From DAITPV01 sp050692555 (GTDB taxonomy: Bacteria > Actinomycetota > UBA4738 > CALAEC01), in the NCBI GenBank assembly GCA_050692555.1, contig JBOGVS010000008.1, positions 13,637-77,636 of the forward strand: DNA of 64,000 nt, given 5' to 3'. A model generated the notes under the pieces. The model was not told the origin of the DNA, searched no databases, and saw only the letters and a program-made list of their open reading frames with translations. The position numbers and the translations under genes were made by a program. Below, piece after piece: positions 26,461-34,788 of the stretch (position 1 is the stretch's first letter; every line of letters starts with the position of its first letter).

Positions 26461-27390
26461 GTGTCCGCTCCCGCGCTGGCCCTGGTGATCCTGGCCCTGG
26501 CCCTGGTGGCGGTGGTTGCGGGGGTGGTGGCCCTGATCCGGGGATGGTCTGCCGAAGCCTTCGTCGCCCGGCGGAGCTCCCCCGTAACCGGTAGATCTCG
26601 AACCGGGACGCCCCTGGCGGGACTGGAGGCCCGTCTGCGCCGGACCCGGCCGGGACGGAACCTGTCGGTCCGCCTGGTGTCGGCCGGCGTGGAGCTCCGG
26701 GTCGTTGACTTCCTCCTGATCGCCGCAGGACTGGGGGTGGCCGGATACTTCGCCTCCCAGCTGCTCCTTCCCACCTGGCTCGCCGTCCTGGCCGGCGTGG
26801 TCGGCGCCCGTCTGGCCTGGGCGTGGCTGGAGCGGAAGCGGGAGAAGCGTCGCGAGGAATTCGTGGCCCAGCTCCCGGAGGTGGCCAGGCTCCTGTCGAA
26901 CTCCGCCGCCGCGGGACTGTCGGTCCGCACCGCCGTGGAGATGGCGGCCGACGAGCTGGATGAGCCGGCGGCCTCGGAGATGGGCCTGGTGGCGGAGGAG
27001 CTGCGGATCGGGCAGTCGGTGGAGGAGGCGCTGGCCAACCTGGAGCGCCGGATGCCGTCGCGCGAGGTCGGCGTCCTCATCAGCGCGTTGGTGATCCAGC
27101 AGCGCTCGGGCGGCGACCTGGTTCGGGCCCTCCAGGACATGGCCTCCACGCTGGAGTCCCGACGGGACCTGCGGCGGGAGATCCGAACGATGATGGCCGG
27201 CTCGATCTATTCCGGCTACCTGGTGGGCGGGCTGGGAGCGTTCATGATCCTGCTCGTCAACCTGATCAGCCCGGGAGCCATCGAGGAGATCACCGGATCG
27301 CCGCTCGGCCTGTTCGCGTTCATCGTGGCGGGAGCGCTGTACGTCACCGGGTACGTGATGATCCGCCGGGTGACCCGGATCGAGGTGTAG
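26461..27390 (+). CDS. tadB: Tad pilus inner-membrane platform protein TadB
   Basis: 309 residues with a T2SSF domain. Membrane helices lie at about residues 5-25, 80-96, 97-115, 253-272 and 280-300. The cytosolic T2SSF stretch is AQLPEVARLLSNSAAAGLSV, EELRIGQSVEEALANLERRM, and IQQRSGGDLVRALQDMASTL, typical of TadB. It pairs with TadC to form the platform that couples CpaF to the growing pilus. The GTG start lies 3 bp after the cpaF stop. Confidence 0.9.
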   Translation: MSAPALALVILALALVAVVAGVVALIRGWSAEAFVARRSSPVTGRSRTGTPLAGLEARLRRTRPGRNLSVRLVSAGVELRVVDFLLIAAGLGVAGYFASQLLLPTWLAVLAGVVGARLAWAWLERKREKRREEFVAQLPEVARLLSNSAAAGLSVRTAVEMAADELDEPAASEMGLVAEELRIGQSVEEALANLERRMPSREVGVLISALVIQQRSGGDLVRALQDMASTLESRRDLRREIRTMMAGSIYSGYLVGGLGAFMILLVNLISPGAIEEITGSPLGLFAFIVAGALYVTGYVMIRRVTRIEV

Positions 27391-27399
27391 GAGGGAGCG

Positions 27400-28305
27400 A
27401 TGAACCCGCTCGTGGCGGCGGTGGCGGTGACCGGCTGCTACGTCCTGGCGCTCCTGGGGCTCCGCCTGGCCACGGATCCCGGACCGATCTCCCGGTTCCA
27501 GGTGGCCGCCGGGGAGTCCGAATCGGAACAACGCGAGGGCCTGATCCCCCGGATGGTCGGCGCCCTCAGCGAGAGCCTGGTTCCCTCGGTGATGCGCTTG
27601 ATGGGCCGCCGGCGGCTGGATGCCGTCCGCCGGCGCCTCGACGAGGCCGGGCGCCCCGGCGGGCTGACCCTCCCGGGGTACGTGGGCCGCAAGGCATTGT
27701 TCGGCCTGCTGTTCGGTGCGGTGGGTGTCCTGTTCCTGCTCGACGGGCAGCTCCTGGTGTTCGTCCTGTTGGCGCTGTCCGGCTGGCTGTTGATGGACGT
27801 GTGGCTGGCCGGCGTTGCCCGAAGGCGGCGGGCAGCCATCGACCGCGACCTGCCCGACTTCCTGGACATCGTGTCGGTCACCGTCCGGGCGGGTTCGGGG
27901 CTTCGCCCCGCCCTGACCAGGGTGTCCGAGGCCATGGCCGGGCCGTTGGGTGAGGAGGTCACCACGGCACTGCGGCAGATGGACTTTGGGGCCAGCCGCC
28001 GGGAGGCGTTCGAGGACCTCCGCAGGCGGAACTCCTCGGAGTCCCTCAGCCAGTTCGTCACGGCGCTGCTCCAGGCCGAGGAGCTCGGCGTCCCGCTCTC
28101 CGACGCCATCGCCGATCTGGCCACGGACATGCGCCGGGTGTTCCACCAGCAGGCCAGGCGACGGGCCGCCCGGGCCGACCCCCGGGTGAACCTCATCGTG
28201 ACCACGCTGATCGTGCCGGGGGCCCTGATCCTGATCGTGGCCGCCCTCCTGGTCAGCACCGACGTCGACATCTCGAACCTCTTTGGACCGCAGGTCCCCT
28301 TCTAG
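27400..28305 (+). CDS. tadC: Tad pilus inner-membrane platform protein TadC
   Basis: 301 residues, second T2SSF-domain protein. Membrane helices at about residues 4-24, 98-116, 118-135 and 268-290. The conserved cytosolic region reads RDLPDFLDIVSVTVRAGSGL, ALRQMDFGASRREAFEDLRR and LLQAEELGVPLSDAIADLAT. ATG 27400 follows GTAGGAGGGAGC, a good ribosome site. It closes the core assembly block cpaB-cpaE-tadE-cpaF-tadB-tadC. No prepilin peptidase (tadV/cpaA) is found in the window, so it must be elsewhere. Confidence 0.9.
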   Translation: MNPLVAAVAVTGCYVLALLGLRLATDPGPISRFQVAAGESESEQREGLIPRMVGALSESLVPSVMRLMGRRRLDAVRRRLDEAGRPGGLTLPGYVGRKALFGLLFGAVGVLFLLDGQLLVFVLLALSGWLLMDVWLAGVARRRRAAIDRDLPDFLDIVSVTVRAGSGLRPALTRVSEAMAGPLGEEVTTALRQMDFGASRREAFEDLRRRNSSESLSQFVTALLQAEELGVPLSDAIADLATDMRRVFHQQARRRAARADPRVNLIVTTLIVPGALILIVAALLVSTDVDISNLFGPQVPF

Positions 28306-28324
28306 CGGGCGAGAGCCCTCCCCG

Positions 28325-29497
28325 GTGCCCGGCCGGGCTGCCGCGCTGTGCCGGCTGGTGTTCAACTTCCGCCTGCTGGCGGTGTCCTTCACCCTGCTGT
28401 GGGTGCCCCGGTGGGAAGGCGACCTGTACGTGGTGCTCGGGTTCCTGGCCGCCTCCGGCCTGGCGGCCTTCGCCGCGGCCCGGTTCTGGCGGCCGGTTTC
28501 CTCGGCGCTGTCCCGGCACCCCGCCCTCCTCGGCGTGGACCTGGTGGTGACCATGGCCATCCTCACGGTGCTCGGCCCCGAGAGCCCCTTCTTCTACGTC
28601 ACCCTGGGGACCGCGCTGCTGGCCGGGGTCCTGTACGGCTGGACCGGGGCAGCGGTGTTCTCCGGGTTGCTGCTGCTGACGTACTGGGTCGGGCTGGTCC
28701 TGCGGTCGGGGGCCACGGAGGTCGACACCTACCAGGCCCTGGTCGGCACGCCCCTCCTGTATCCGCTGGCCGCCGCGGCGGGGGCCGCGGTTCGCCGGCT
28801 GCTCGACAGGCAGGTGGAGACGGAAGCCGCCCTGGCCGCGGCCGGCCGAGCCACGGCGGTCGAGCGGGAGCGGGCCCGGCTGGCCAGGGAGATGCACGAC
28901 TCTCTGGCCAAGACCCTCCACGGGCTGGCCCTCTCCGCGGCGGCCCTTCCCGGGTGGGTGGAGCGTGACCCCGCCAGGGCCACCGCGGAGGCCGGGGTGC
29001 TGGAGGCCGCCGCCCGCCGGGCGGCCGGGGAGGCTCGCGGGTTGATCGGGGACCTCCGGGCGGACAGCCCGGACTCGCCCCTGGGGCGGGCGGTCAGCGA
29101 GTACGTCGAGGTGTGGTCCAGGAAGTCGGGCGTGGACGCCGAGGTTCGGAACGGGGACGTTCCCGAGCCCCCGGCGGACGTCCGGTGGGAGCTCTTCTGT
29201 ATCCTCCGCGAGGCGCTGGTCAACGTGGAGCAACATGCGAGAGCCCGGCGAGTAACCGTCACCCTGGATCCCACGGACGCCGGTCTCCGGTTGCAGGTGG
29301 CCGACGACGGGAAGGGCCTGGCCGTCCCCGATGACCTGCGCACGTTGTCCGCTGGCGGGCACTTCGGGCTGGTCGGCATGCGCGAGCGGGCCGAACGGGG
29401 GGGTGGTTCCCTGGTGATCGACTCGTCGCCGGGCCGCGGGGTCCGGATCGTGGCGGTGGTTCCGGTCGGCCGCGCGGAGGCTGGAGGGCCGGGGTGA
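28325..29497 (+). CDS. NarL-type sensor histidine kinase in the Tad locus
   Basis: About 390 residues. The N-terminal 165 residues hold five or six membrane helices (a MASE-like or 5TM sensor). A HisKA_3 domain follows: ERARLAREMHDSLAKTLHGL, with the phosphoacceptor His near residue 198, then LIGDLRADSP. The HATPase end has REALVNVEQHARA, LQVADDGKGL and GHFGLVGMRERAERGGG. Start GTG 28325 is preferred; a TTG at 28283 would overlap tadC. The kinase stop overlaps the response regulator GTG. Position between tadC and flp suggests that it senses an envelope cue and controls pilus gene expression. Confidence 0.88.
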   Translation: MPGRAAALCRLVFNFRLLAVSFTLLWVPRWEGDLYVVLGFLAASGLAAFAAARFWRPVSSALSRHPALLGVDLVVTMAILTVLGPESPFFYVTLGTALLAGVLYGWTGAAVFSGLLLLTYWVGLVLRSGATEVDTYQALVGTPLLYPLAAAAGAAVRRLLDRQVETEAALAAAGRATAVERERARLAREMHDSLAKTLHGLALSAAALPGWVERDPARATAEAGVLEAAARRAAGEARGLIGDLRADSPDSPLGRAVSEYVEVWSRKSGVDAEVRNGDVPEPPADVRWELFCILREALVNVEQHARARRVTVTLDPTDAGLRLQVADDGKGLAVPDDLRTLSAGGHFGLVGMRERAERGGGSLVIDSSPGRGVRIVAVVPVGRAEAGGPG

Positions 29498-30153
29498 TCC
29501 GGGTGCTGGTCGTCGACGACAACCCCGTGATCCGTTCGGGTGTTCGGAGCCTCCTGGAGGCCGACCCGGAGATCGAGGTGGTGGCCGAGGCCTCGGACGG
29601 CCAGGAGGCCATCGCCCGGGCCCGGGAGCACCGGCCCGACGTGGTGTTGCTCGACGTGCGGATGCCGGTGATGGACGGAGTGGCCGCCGCGGAACCGCTG
29701 AGCCGCGATGCCAAGGTGATGATGCTCACCTACGGGGAGGACACCGAGATGGTGGCAGGCGCCATCCGGGCTGGCGCCGCCGGCTACCTGGTGCACGGCA
29801 GGTTCAGCCCCGAAGACCTGGTCCGGGCGGTGCGCGACCTGAACCAGGGGCGGCAGGTCCTCTCGCCGGCGGTGGTTCCCAAGGTGTTCGAGGCCATGCG
29901 GGAAGGAGGCCCCCAAGCCGAGCGGGAGGGTCCCTCCGAGCTGACCGAGCGGGAGCGCGAGGTCATGAACCTGTTGGTGCAGGGGCTGTCGAACCCGGAC
30001 ATCGCCGGCCGCCTGTTCATCAGCGAGAAGACCGTCAAGAATCACATCAACCGGATCTATGCCAAGCTCGGGGTCTCCGACCGGGCCAAGGCCATCGCCG
30101 TGTGGCTGGGCACCCTGGGCCCCGACCCCACCCCCCCTCACGGTGGTCCCTGA
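29494..30153 (+). CDS. NarL/LuxR-type response regulator in the Tad locus
   Basis: 219 residues. Receiver domain about 1-118 with DDN acidic pocket, phospho-Asp in VVLLDVRMPVMDG, Thr in VMMLTYGED and an unusual HGRFSPEDL where the conserved Lys normally sits (G-R in place of K-x). LuxR-type helix-turn-helix at about 150-212: LTEREREVMNLLVQGLSNPD, ISEKTVKNHINRIYAKLGVS. It is co-translated with the kinase and lies 115 bp before the flp pilin gene, its most likely target. Confidence 0.9.
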   Translation: MIRVLVVDDNPVIRSGVRSLLEADPEIEVVAEASDGQEAIARAREHRPDVVLLDVRMPVMDGVAAAEPLSRDAKVMMLTYGEDTEMVAGAIRAGAAGYLVHGRFSPEDLVRAVRDLNQGRQVLSPAVVPKVFEAMREGGPQAEREGPSELTEREREVMNLLVQGLSNPDIAGRLFISEKTVKNHINRIYAKLGVSDRAKAIAVWLGTLGPDPTPPHGGP

Positions 30154-30268
30154 TCCCCCTGGGCCGGCCCAGCCGCCAAGATGGGTCCCCGGGCCCTTCA
30201 TGCCGCCTCACGCTGCGCCTAGCCTTACCGACGAGAGTTTGGGATAGGCTGGCGAAAGGAGGCAAACC

Positions 30269-30481
30269 ATGACAGAGCTCCTGGTCAGGGCCAAGGTGGC
30301 CTTCGATGGGTTCGTCGCCGGACTGAAGGACCGGGCCCGCGACGAGCGTGGGGCGCTCTCTGTCGAGTACGTTGGCCTGGTGATCTTCATCGTCGGATTG
30401 GTGCTCGCCGTTTGGGCCTCGGGTGTGGCGGGCAAGATCACGAGCAAGATCACGGAGTGGGTCAACCTGATCCTGGGGTAG
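30269..30481 (+). CDS. flp: Flp-family major pilin
   Basis: 70 residues. The leader ends in a charged stretch (KDRARDERG) and the mature pilin begins ALSVEYVGLVIFIVGLVLAV, with Glu +5 and Tyr +6 after the cleavage Gly, the class III Flp signature. The mature part is a single hydrophobic helix plus a short amphipathic end (KITSKITEWVNLILG). Start ATG 30269 follows GAAAGGAGG, one of the strongest ribosome sites in the window, as expected for an abundant subunit. The same signal is repeated almost residue by residue at the head of the AHH toxin at 17717. Confidence 0.92.
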   Translation: MTELLVRAKVAFDGFVAGLKDRARDERGALSVEYVGLVIFIVGLVLAVWASGVAGKITSKITEWVNLILG

Positions 30482-30491
30482 ATCGATCGAG

Positions 30492-31472
30492 GTGAGAGTG
30501 TCGCGTCGAACGACTCGAGGCGGCGAGGAGGGCCAGGTGCTCCTGGCCCTCCTCTCGCTGTTCATGGCTCTGGTCACCGCTGGGGTGGTGCTGTTCCAGG
30601 TGGGCCGGGCCACGGACCTCCGGGCCCGAGCCCAGACGGCCGCCGACGCCGCCGCCCTGGCCGCGGCCCGGGAGCTCCGGGATCAGCTCCTGACCCAGGT
30701 CCTGACCACCGGCGCGGCCGGGACCCAGGCGATCGACGAGGGGGCCATCCAAGCCGCCGCGGCCGACTACGCCGAGCGCAACGGGGCCCGCCTGGTCTCC
30801 TACCGTCGCTCCGCTCTCGACGTGTTCGTCACCGTGGAGACCATGGAGGCCCTCGGTGAGCGGGCCCGTCCCGTCGGTGACCGGGACGACCGGGGAGTGG
30901 CCCGGGCCCGGGCTCGCCTCGATCCCGTGTACACGCTCGGTGTGGCACCCACCGCCGTGGGCGGGGGCTCCGGGCTCTCCGAGGAGGAGCTGGAGCGGCT
31001 GGCGGAGGCGGCGGGGGGCGATCGGGTCCTGTCGAACTCCGCCCTTCGGGTGAACGGCAGCGACTGCTTCGCCGGCGTCGACGTCGTCCACCTCCAGGAC
31101 GCCATGAAGATCGCCATCCTCAGGGCGGAGGCCATCCTGGGCGCCCCCTTGGTCCTGACCGATGGGTATCGCACCTACGCGTGCCAGGCGTACCTGTTCG
31201 AGACGGTGACCGGCCCAGTGGCCCCACCGGGCCAGTCCATGCACAACTACGGGCTCGCCATCGACGTGGCCAACTACGGAGCCCTGGTTTCCGCCGCGGC
31301 TCAGGTGGGGTTGTGCCAGCCGCTGCCGTCAAACGACCCCGTGCACTTCTCGCCGGCCAGCGGGCCGGAGTGCGGCGGTGTGGCCGGGTCGCTGGGGCCC
31401 GGCGGGGCTTTCGGCGGCGACCCGACCTCCTTCGTCAACTACGAGATGCGCTTGGTCCGATACCAGGGCTGA
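30492..31472 (+). CDS. TadG-like N-terminus fused to VanY-type D,D-carboxypeptidase
   Basis: 326 residues. Residues 14-70 look like the pilus-associated TadG/TadE type: EEGQVLLALLSLFMALVTAG as membrane helix then RARAQTAADAAALAAARE, the usual helix after the anchor. Residues about 190-300 are a peptidase M15/VanY domain: VLTDGYRTYACQAYLF, QSMHNYGLAIDVANYG (SxHxxGxAxD zinc motif) and NDPVHFSP (HxF motif). Such enzymes trim D-Ala from peptidoglycan peptides. The fusion would place a wall hydrolase at the pilus base. GTG 30498 is an alternative start better spaced from the GAGG at 30488. It follows flp by 10 bp. Confidence 0.8.
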   Translation: MRVSRRTTRGGEEGQVLLALLSLFMALVTAGVVLFQVGRATDLRARAQTAADAAALAAARELRDQLLTQVLTTGAAGTQAIDEGAIQAAAADYAERNGARLVSYRRSALDVFVTVETMEALGERARPVGDRDDRGVARARARLDPVYTLGVAPTAVGGGSGLSEEELERLAEAAGGDRVLSNSALRVNGSDCFAGVDVVHLQDAMKIAILRAEAILGAPLVLTDGYRTYACQAYLFETVTGPVAPPGQSMHNYGLAIDVANYGALVSAAAQVGLCQPLPSNDPVHFSPASGPECGGVAGSLGPGGAFGGDPTSFVNYEMRLVRYQG

Positions 31473-31478
31473 CCCCCG

Positions 31479-32762
31479 ATGCGAGGGCGCCCTCTCCCCA
31501 TCCTGCTGCTCGCGGGCCTGTCCGCCCTGTGGACGGCCCCTCATGGCGACGCGTCCGCGCAGGAGGAGGAGCCCCAGCCCTCGGTCCTGCTGATCATGGA
31601 CTCGTCGGGCTCGATGTTGGCCGACGATGGGACCGGGCGCCCCAAGATCGACGCCGCCAAGGAGGCCCTCACCTCGCTGGTGGACGAGCTCCCCGAGGGC
31701 GTCCTGGTGGGACTCCGGGTGTACGGCCACCGGGTACCGAACACCGACAAGGCCCGCGGTTGCCGGGACACCGAGCTGATCGTCCCGGTCGGTCCTCTGG
31801 AGCGGGCGGGGATGAAGGACCGGATCCGCTCGTACCAGGCCAGGGGGTTCACTCCCATCGGGCTCTCCCTTCGCCTGGGGGCCCGGGACCTGCCGGCGGA
31901 AGGAGAGCGGACCATCATCCTGGTCTCCGACGGGATCGACACCTGCGCCCCGCCGGACCCCTGCCGGGTGGCCCAGGGGCTGGCCCGACAGGACATCGAG
32001 CTGACCATCGAGACCGTGGGATTCCAGGTCGATCCCCAGGCCCGAGATCAGCTCCGATGCATCGCCCGGGTCACCGGGGGCTCGTACCAGGACGCCGCCG
32101 ACGCCGGAGAGCTGGCCGAAGGGCTCGAGGTCCTCGCCCTGCGAGCATTGCGACTGTTCGAGGCCCAGGGGATCCCCGTGCAGGGCGCCCCCGTCCCCGA
32201 TGGCGCACCGATCATCGGGCCGGGGCAGTACACCGACTCCATCTCTCCGGGGGAGACCCTGTGGTACGGGGTGGACCTGGCCACGGGCCAGTCCCTGGAG
32301 GCCTCCGCCACCATGGTGGTGCAGGGCCCGGGAGCGGGGCTGGGCTCCACGGCCGTATTCGAGATGGGGGTGGCCAACCCCGCCGGCGAGGTGGACGTCA
32401 ACGCCCGCGAGGTGGCCTTCGGCGTGGGCCAGGAGTCGCAGTCCGTGGCCGTGGCGGGACAGCCGGTGGGATCGGGCGACGTGCTGTATGGGTCGCCGGG
32501 CACCTACTTCTTCACGGTCACACTGGCGGATGCCGGCGGCGAGCTCCCGGAGAGCGAGTATCCCCTGGAGCTGGTGGTGGGCGTGTCGGGGCAGCCGGGC
32601 GGCCAGGGAGGGGACGGCGACGAGGGGGATGAGCGGGAGGAAGGACAGGGCATCGTGGCCGACCGGGGTCCGGGGCCCGCGTTGGTGGTGGGGGCGGCCT
32701 TCGGCTTGCTGGGCGTCCTGGCCGGCGCCCTGGGGGTGGCCAGGATCGGAAGGCGGCGGTGA
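31479..32762 (+). CDS. Exported von Willebrand factor A domain protein
   Basis: 427 residues. Signal peptide about residues 1-28 (LPILLLAGLSALWTAPHGDA). A VWA domain follows (33-220) with the complete metal-ion site: DSSGSM, the Thr in FTPIG and the Asp in LVSDGIDTC. Residues about 245-370 form a beta domain (YTDSISPGETLWYGVDLATG) that recurs in the next gene. An acidic Gly-rich spacer and a final membrane helix (LVVGAAFGLLGVLAGALGVA) with a basic end anchor it. It may be an adhesin or scaffold at the cell surface; its place 6 bp after the TadG-VanY gene suggests work with the pilus. Confidence 0.82.
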   Translation: MRGRPLPILLLAGLSALWTAPHGDASAQEEEPQPSVLLIMDSSGSMLADDGTGRPKIDAAKEALTSLVDELPEGVLVGLRVYGHRVPNTDKARGCRDTELIVPVGPLERAGMKDRIRSYQARGFTPIGLSLRLGARDLPAEGERTIILVSDGIDTCAPPDPCRVAQGLARQDIELTIETVGFQVDPQARDQLRCIARVTGGSYQDAADAGELAEGLEVLALRALRLFEAQGIPVQGAPVPDGAPIIGPGQYTDSISPGETLWYGVDLATGQSLEASATMVVQGPGAGLGSTAVFEMGVANPAGEVDVNAREVAFGVGQESQSVAVAGQPVGSGDVLYGSPGTYFFTVTLADAGGELPESEYPLELVVGVSGQPGGQGGDGDEGDEREEGQGIVADRGPGPALVVGAAFGLLGVLAGALGVARIGRRR

Positions 32763-33466
32763 CCCGCAGAGGGTGGCTCGCCGGTGCCCTGGCGGCCGCG
32801 GCCATGGGAACGGCTCCGGTCTTGGCGCAGACGGGCCAGCCCGTCGAAGGAGGAGGGAGCTTCGCGGAGGCTCCGGTCCTGGCCGCGGGGACGTACTCGG
32901 ACACCATCCGGCTCACCGAGAAGCTGTTCTACGCGGTGGACCTGGCGGAGGGACAGCGCCTCTCGGTGCGGGCCATCATCTCCGGAGCCCGGCCCCAGGC
33001 GATCACCGCCTTCGCCGCGGGGCGCCTCAGCCTGTACAGCCCGGCCCGGTCCGAAGACGTGGGGGCGGCCGTCTCCGGTCTCCTCCAGGGAGGCGGCTCC
33101 CAGCTGGTGCTGGTGGCGGAGGGAGGAGTGGTGGGTGGCTCGGAGCCGGGCTACGAACAGGCGGGGACGTACTTCATCACCGTCTCCCTTGACGAGGGGA
33201 ACCTGGAGGATCTGGAGTACCCCGTGACCCTCACTCTGTCGGTGGCCGGCGCGCCCGCTTCCCCCACCGCCGGCCCCACGGCGGGCCCCACATCGAGCCC
33301 CTCGCCGGTCCCAACGCCCACCGAGGTCGGCCTCCCGGGCTCCCAGGCGGAGGAAGGATGGACGTTCCCGGAGCTGGTGGTGGTGGGGGCCGGGAGCTTC
33401 GGTGTGGGGGCTCTGGTGGGGGGCCTGGGGATGGCCCTCCGGCGTCTGCGGGCCCGGGGCTCCTGA
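32759..33466 (+). CDS. Exported membrane-anchored protein, paralogous to VWA C-terminal domain
   Basis: 235 residues. Signal peptide at 1-23 (WLAGALAAAAMGTAPVLA), then a beta domain FAEAPVLAAGTYSDTIRLTE, KLFYAVDLAEGQRLSV that aligns with residues 245-290 of the preceding VWA protein. A Pro/Thr/Ser stalk (ASPTAGPTAGPTSSPSP) and a C-terminal membrane helix ending RRLRARG follow. Function unknown; the shared domain and four-base gene overlap suggest the two proteins form a complex on the cell surface. Confidence 0.75.
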   Translation: MTRRGWLAGALAAAAMGTAPVLAQTGQPVEGGGSFAEAPVLAAGTYSDTIRLTEKLFYAVDLAEGQRLSVRAIISGARPQAITAFAAGRLSLYSPARSEDVGAAVSGLLQGGGSQLVLVAEGGVVGGSEPGYEQAGTYFITVSLDEGNLEDLEYPVTLTLSVAGAPASPTAGPTAGPTSSPSPVPTPTEVGLPGSQAEEGWTFPELVVVGAGSFGVGALVGGLGMALRRLRARGS

Positions 33467-33484
33467 GCAGAGGGAGGAGCGGTA

Positions 33485-34021
33485 GTGACCGCCAAAGGCG
33501 TCGATGAGTGGCGCTCGATCTTCGAACGGCTGGGCTTCCCCGACCCGGGGGCCGCTGTTCGGGCGGAGCTCGAGGAGGAGAATGCGCACCTGGCCCAGCA
33601 CCTGTTCCTCCGCCTGGCCTGGAGGGCCGTGGTGGCCGAGGACGACACCTCGTGGATCGACCACCACCGTGACCGGGCGGCTCGTCACCCGAACGCGCCG
33701 CTGGCCGGAGCGGGGCTGGCCCTGGAGCGCCTCCTGGCCGCGGGAGCCGATCCCCGCGACCTGACCGACGTGGTCCGCGGCCTCCAGTACGAGACGCTGT
33801 TCGACGTGTGCGACGTCCTCGACAGCCGCCATCACCACCTCGAGGAGGAGTTCGGCCCGGAGCTAGCCGAGGAGCTGTTCGACGCGGGCTGGACCCTGAT
33901 CGAGATCGACCAGGAGGGCCGGCACGGCCGGGAGTTCGGGATGCTTCACGAGGGGGTCCTGAGCATGGATCCCACGAGGCGAGAGATGCGTCCGCGGCCG
34001 GGTCCGGACGCCCTGGCCTGA
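33485..34021 (+). CDS. Unknown helical protein
   Basis: 178 residues, no signal or membrane part, no family recognised. It is rich in helix-forming and acidic residues (RAELEEENAHLAQHLFLRLA; LEEEFGPELAEELFDAGW) and has a HHHL cluster within LDSRHHHLEEE and paired aromatic residues. GTG 33485 is preceded by GAGGGAGGAGCGG, a strong ribosome site. It follows the VWA pair by 18 bp in the same direction, so it may be transcribed with them. Confidence 0.6.
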   Translation: MTAKGVDEWRSIFERLGFPDPGAAVRAELEEENAHLAQHLFLRLAWRAVVAEDDTSWIDHHRDRAARHPNAPLAGAGLALERLLAAGADPRDLTDVVRGLQYETLFDVCDVLDSRHHHLEEEFGPELAEELFDAGWTLIEIDQEGRHGREFGMLHEGVLSMDPTRREMRPRPGPDALA

Positions 34022-34029
34022 GCGCTCGG

Positions 34030-34788
34030 GTGGCGAGGGACCGGCGAGCGACGCGGCTGTTCGCATTGCTGGGCTCGGGGGAGTTCGAGCCGTGGGCCGC
34101 GGAGGCCGACCGGTGGCTCCTGGACCGGGCCACCGGCGACGGCAGCGTCCTGCTGCTTCCCATGGCCAGCGCCCCGGAGGGCGACGAGGTGTTCGACCGA
34201 TGGGGACAGATGGGACTGGACCACTACCGGGGGATGGGAGTGAGGGCCGAGATCCTTCCGCTGAAGACTCGAGAGGACGCCGAGCGCGAGGACCTGGCCG
34301 GTCGCCTGTCGGACGCCTCGGAGGTGTTCTTCTCCGGAGGGAACCCCGCATTCCTCACGGCGTCCCTGCGCGACACGACGTTCTGGCGGCGGCTGGTGCA
34401 GGAGCTGGACCGGGGCCTGGCCTATGGAGGGTGCAGTGCGGGCGTCGCGGTGCTGGGCGAGGTTGTTCCCGACAGCAGGCACCTGATCCCCGGGGCGACC
34501 TCGTTCCCCGATGACCTGTGGAGCCCGGGGCTGGGGCTGTTCCCCCGGGTCACGTTCTCGCCACACTGGGACACCGTGGAGACCTTCTACCCCGGAGCCC
34601 GGGGCCGCATCGAAGCGGCGGTCCCCAAGGGCTCTCGCCTGGTGGGGCTTGACGAGCGCACCGCGATGCTCGGCGATGGACGGGAGTGGACGGTGGTCGG
34701 GGACGGCGCCGTCTACGTGTTGGAGGACGGAAGGTGGACGTCGTTCCCCGCGGGAACGTCGTTCACCGCCGACCTCACCGCCGGCTGA
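34030..34788 (+). CDS. Peptidase S51/cyanophycinase-like protein (class I GATase fold)
   Basis: 252 residues. The fold and the nucleophile elbow GGCSAGVAVLGE, with Ser as nucleophile, fit the peptidase S51 group (dipeptidase E, cyanophycinase-like). Preceding strands VFFSGGNPAFLTASL and LFALLGSGEFEPW match the family GG-N and G-S-G-E-F patterns. His candidates lie in FSPHWDT. The substrate may be an Asp-containing peptide. Start GTG 34030 is 8 bp after the previous gene. The 3' end overlaps the end of the convergent argGH by 76 bp, which is unusually long. Confidence 0.75.
   Translation: MARDRRATRLFALLGSGEFEPWAAEADRWLLDRATGDGSVLLLPMASAPEGDEVFDRWGQMGLDHYRGMGVRAEILPLKTREDAEREDLAGRLSDASEVFFSGGNPAFLTASLRDTTFWRRLVQELDRGLAYGGCSAGVAVLGEVVPDSRHLIPGATSFPDDLWSPGLGLFPRVTFSPHWDTVETFYPGARGRIEAAVPKGSRLVGLDERTAMLGDGREWTVVGDGAVYVLEDGRWTSFPAGTSFTADLTAG

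Noticed and set aside
24889..28566. A 1225-codon open frame on the minus strand opposite cpaF, tadB and tadC
   Set aside because: It is the mirror of well-supported Tad genes, is rich in His, Arg and Gly as expected for antisense of GC-rich codons, and has no recognisable domain.
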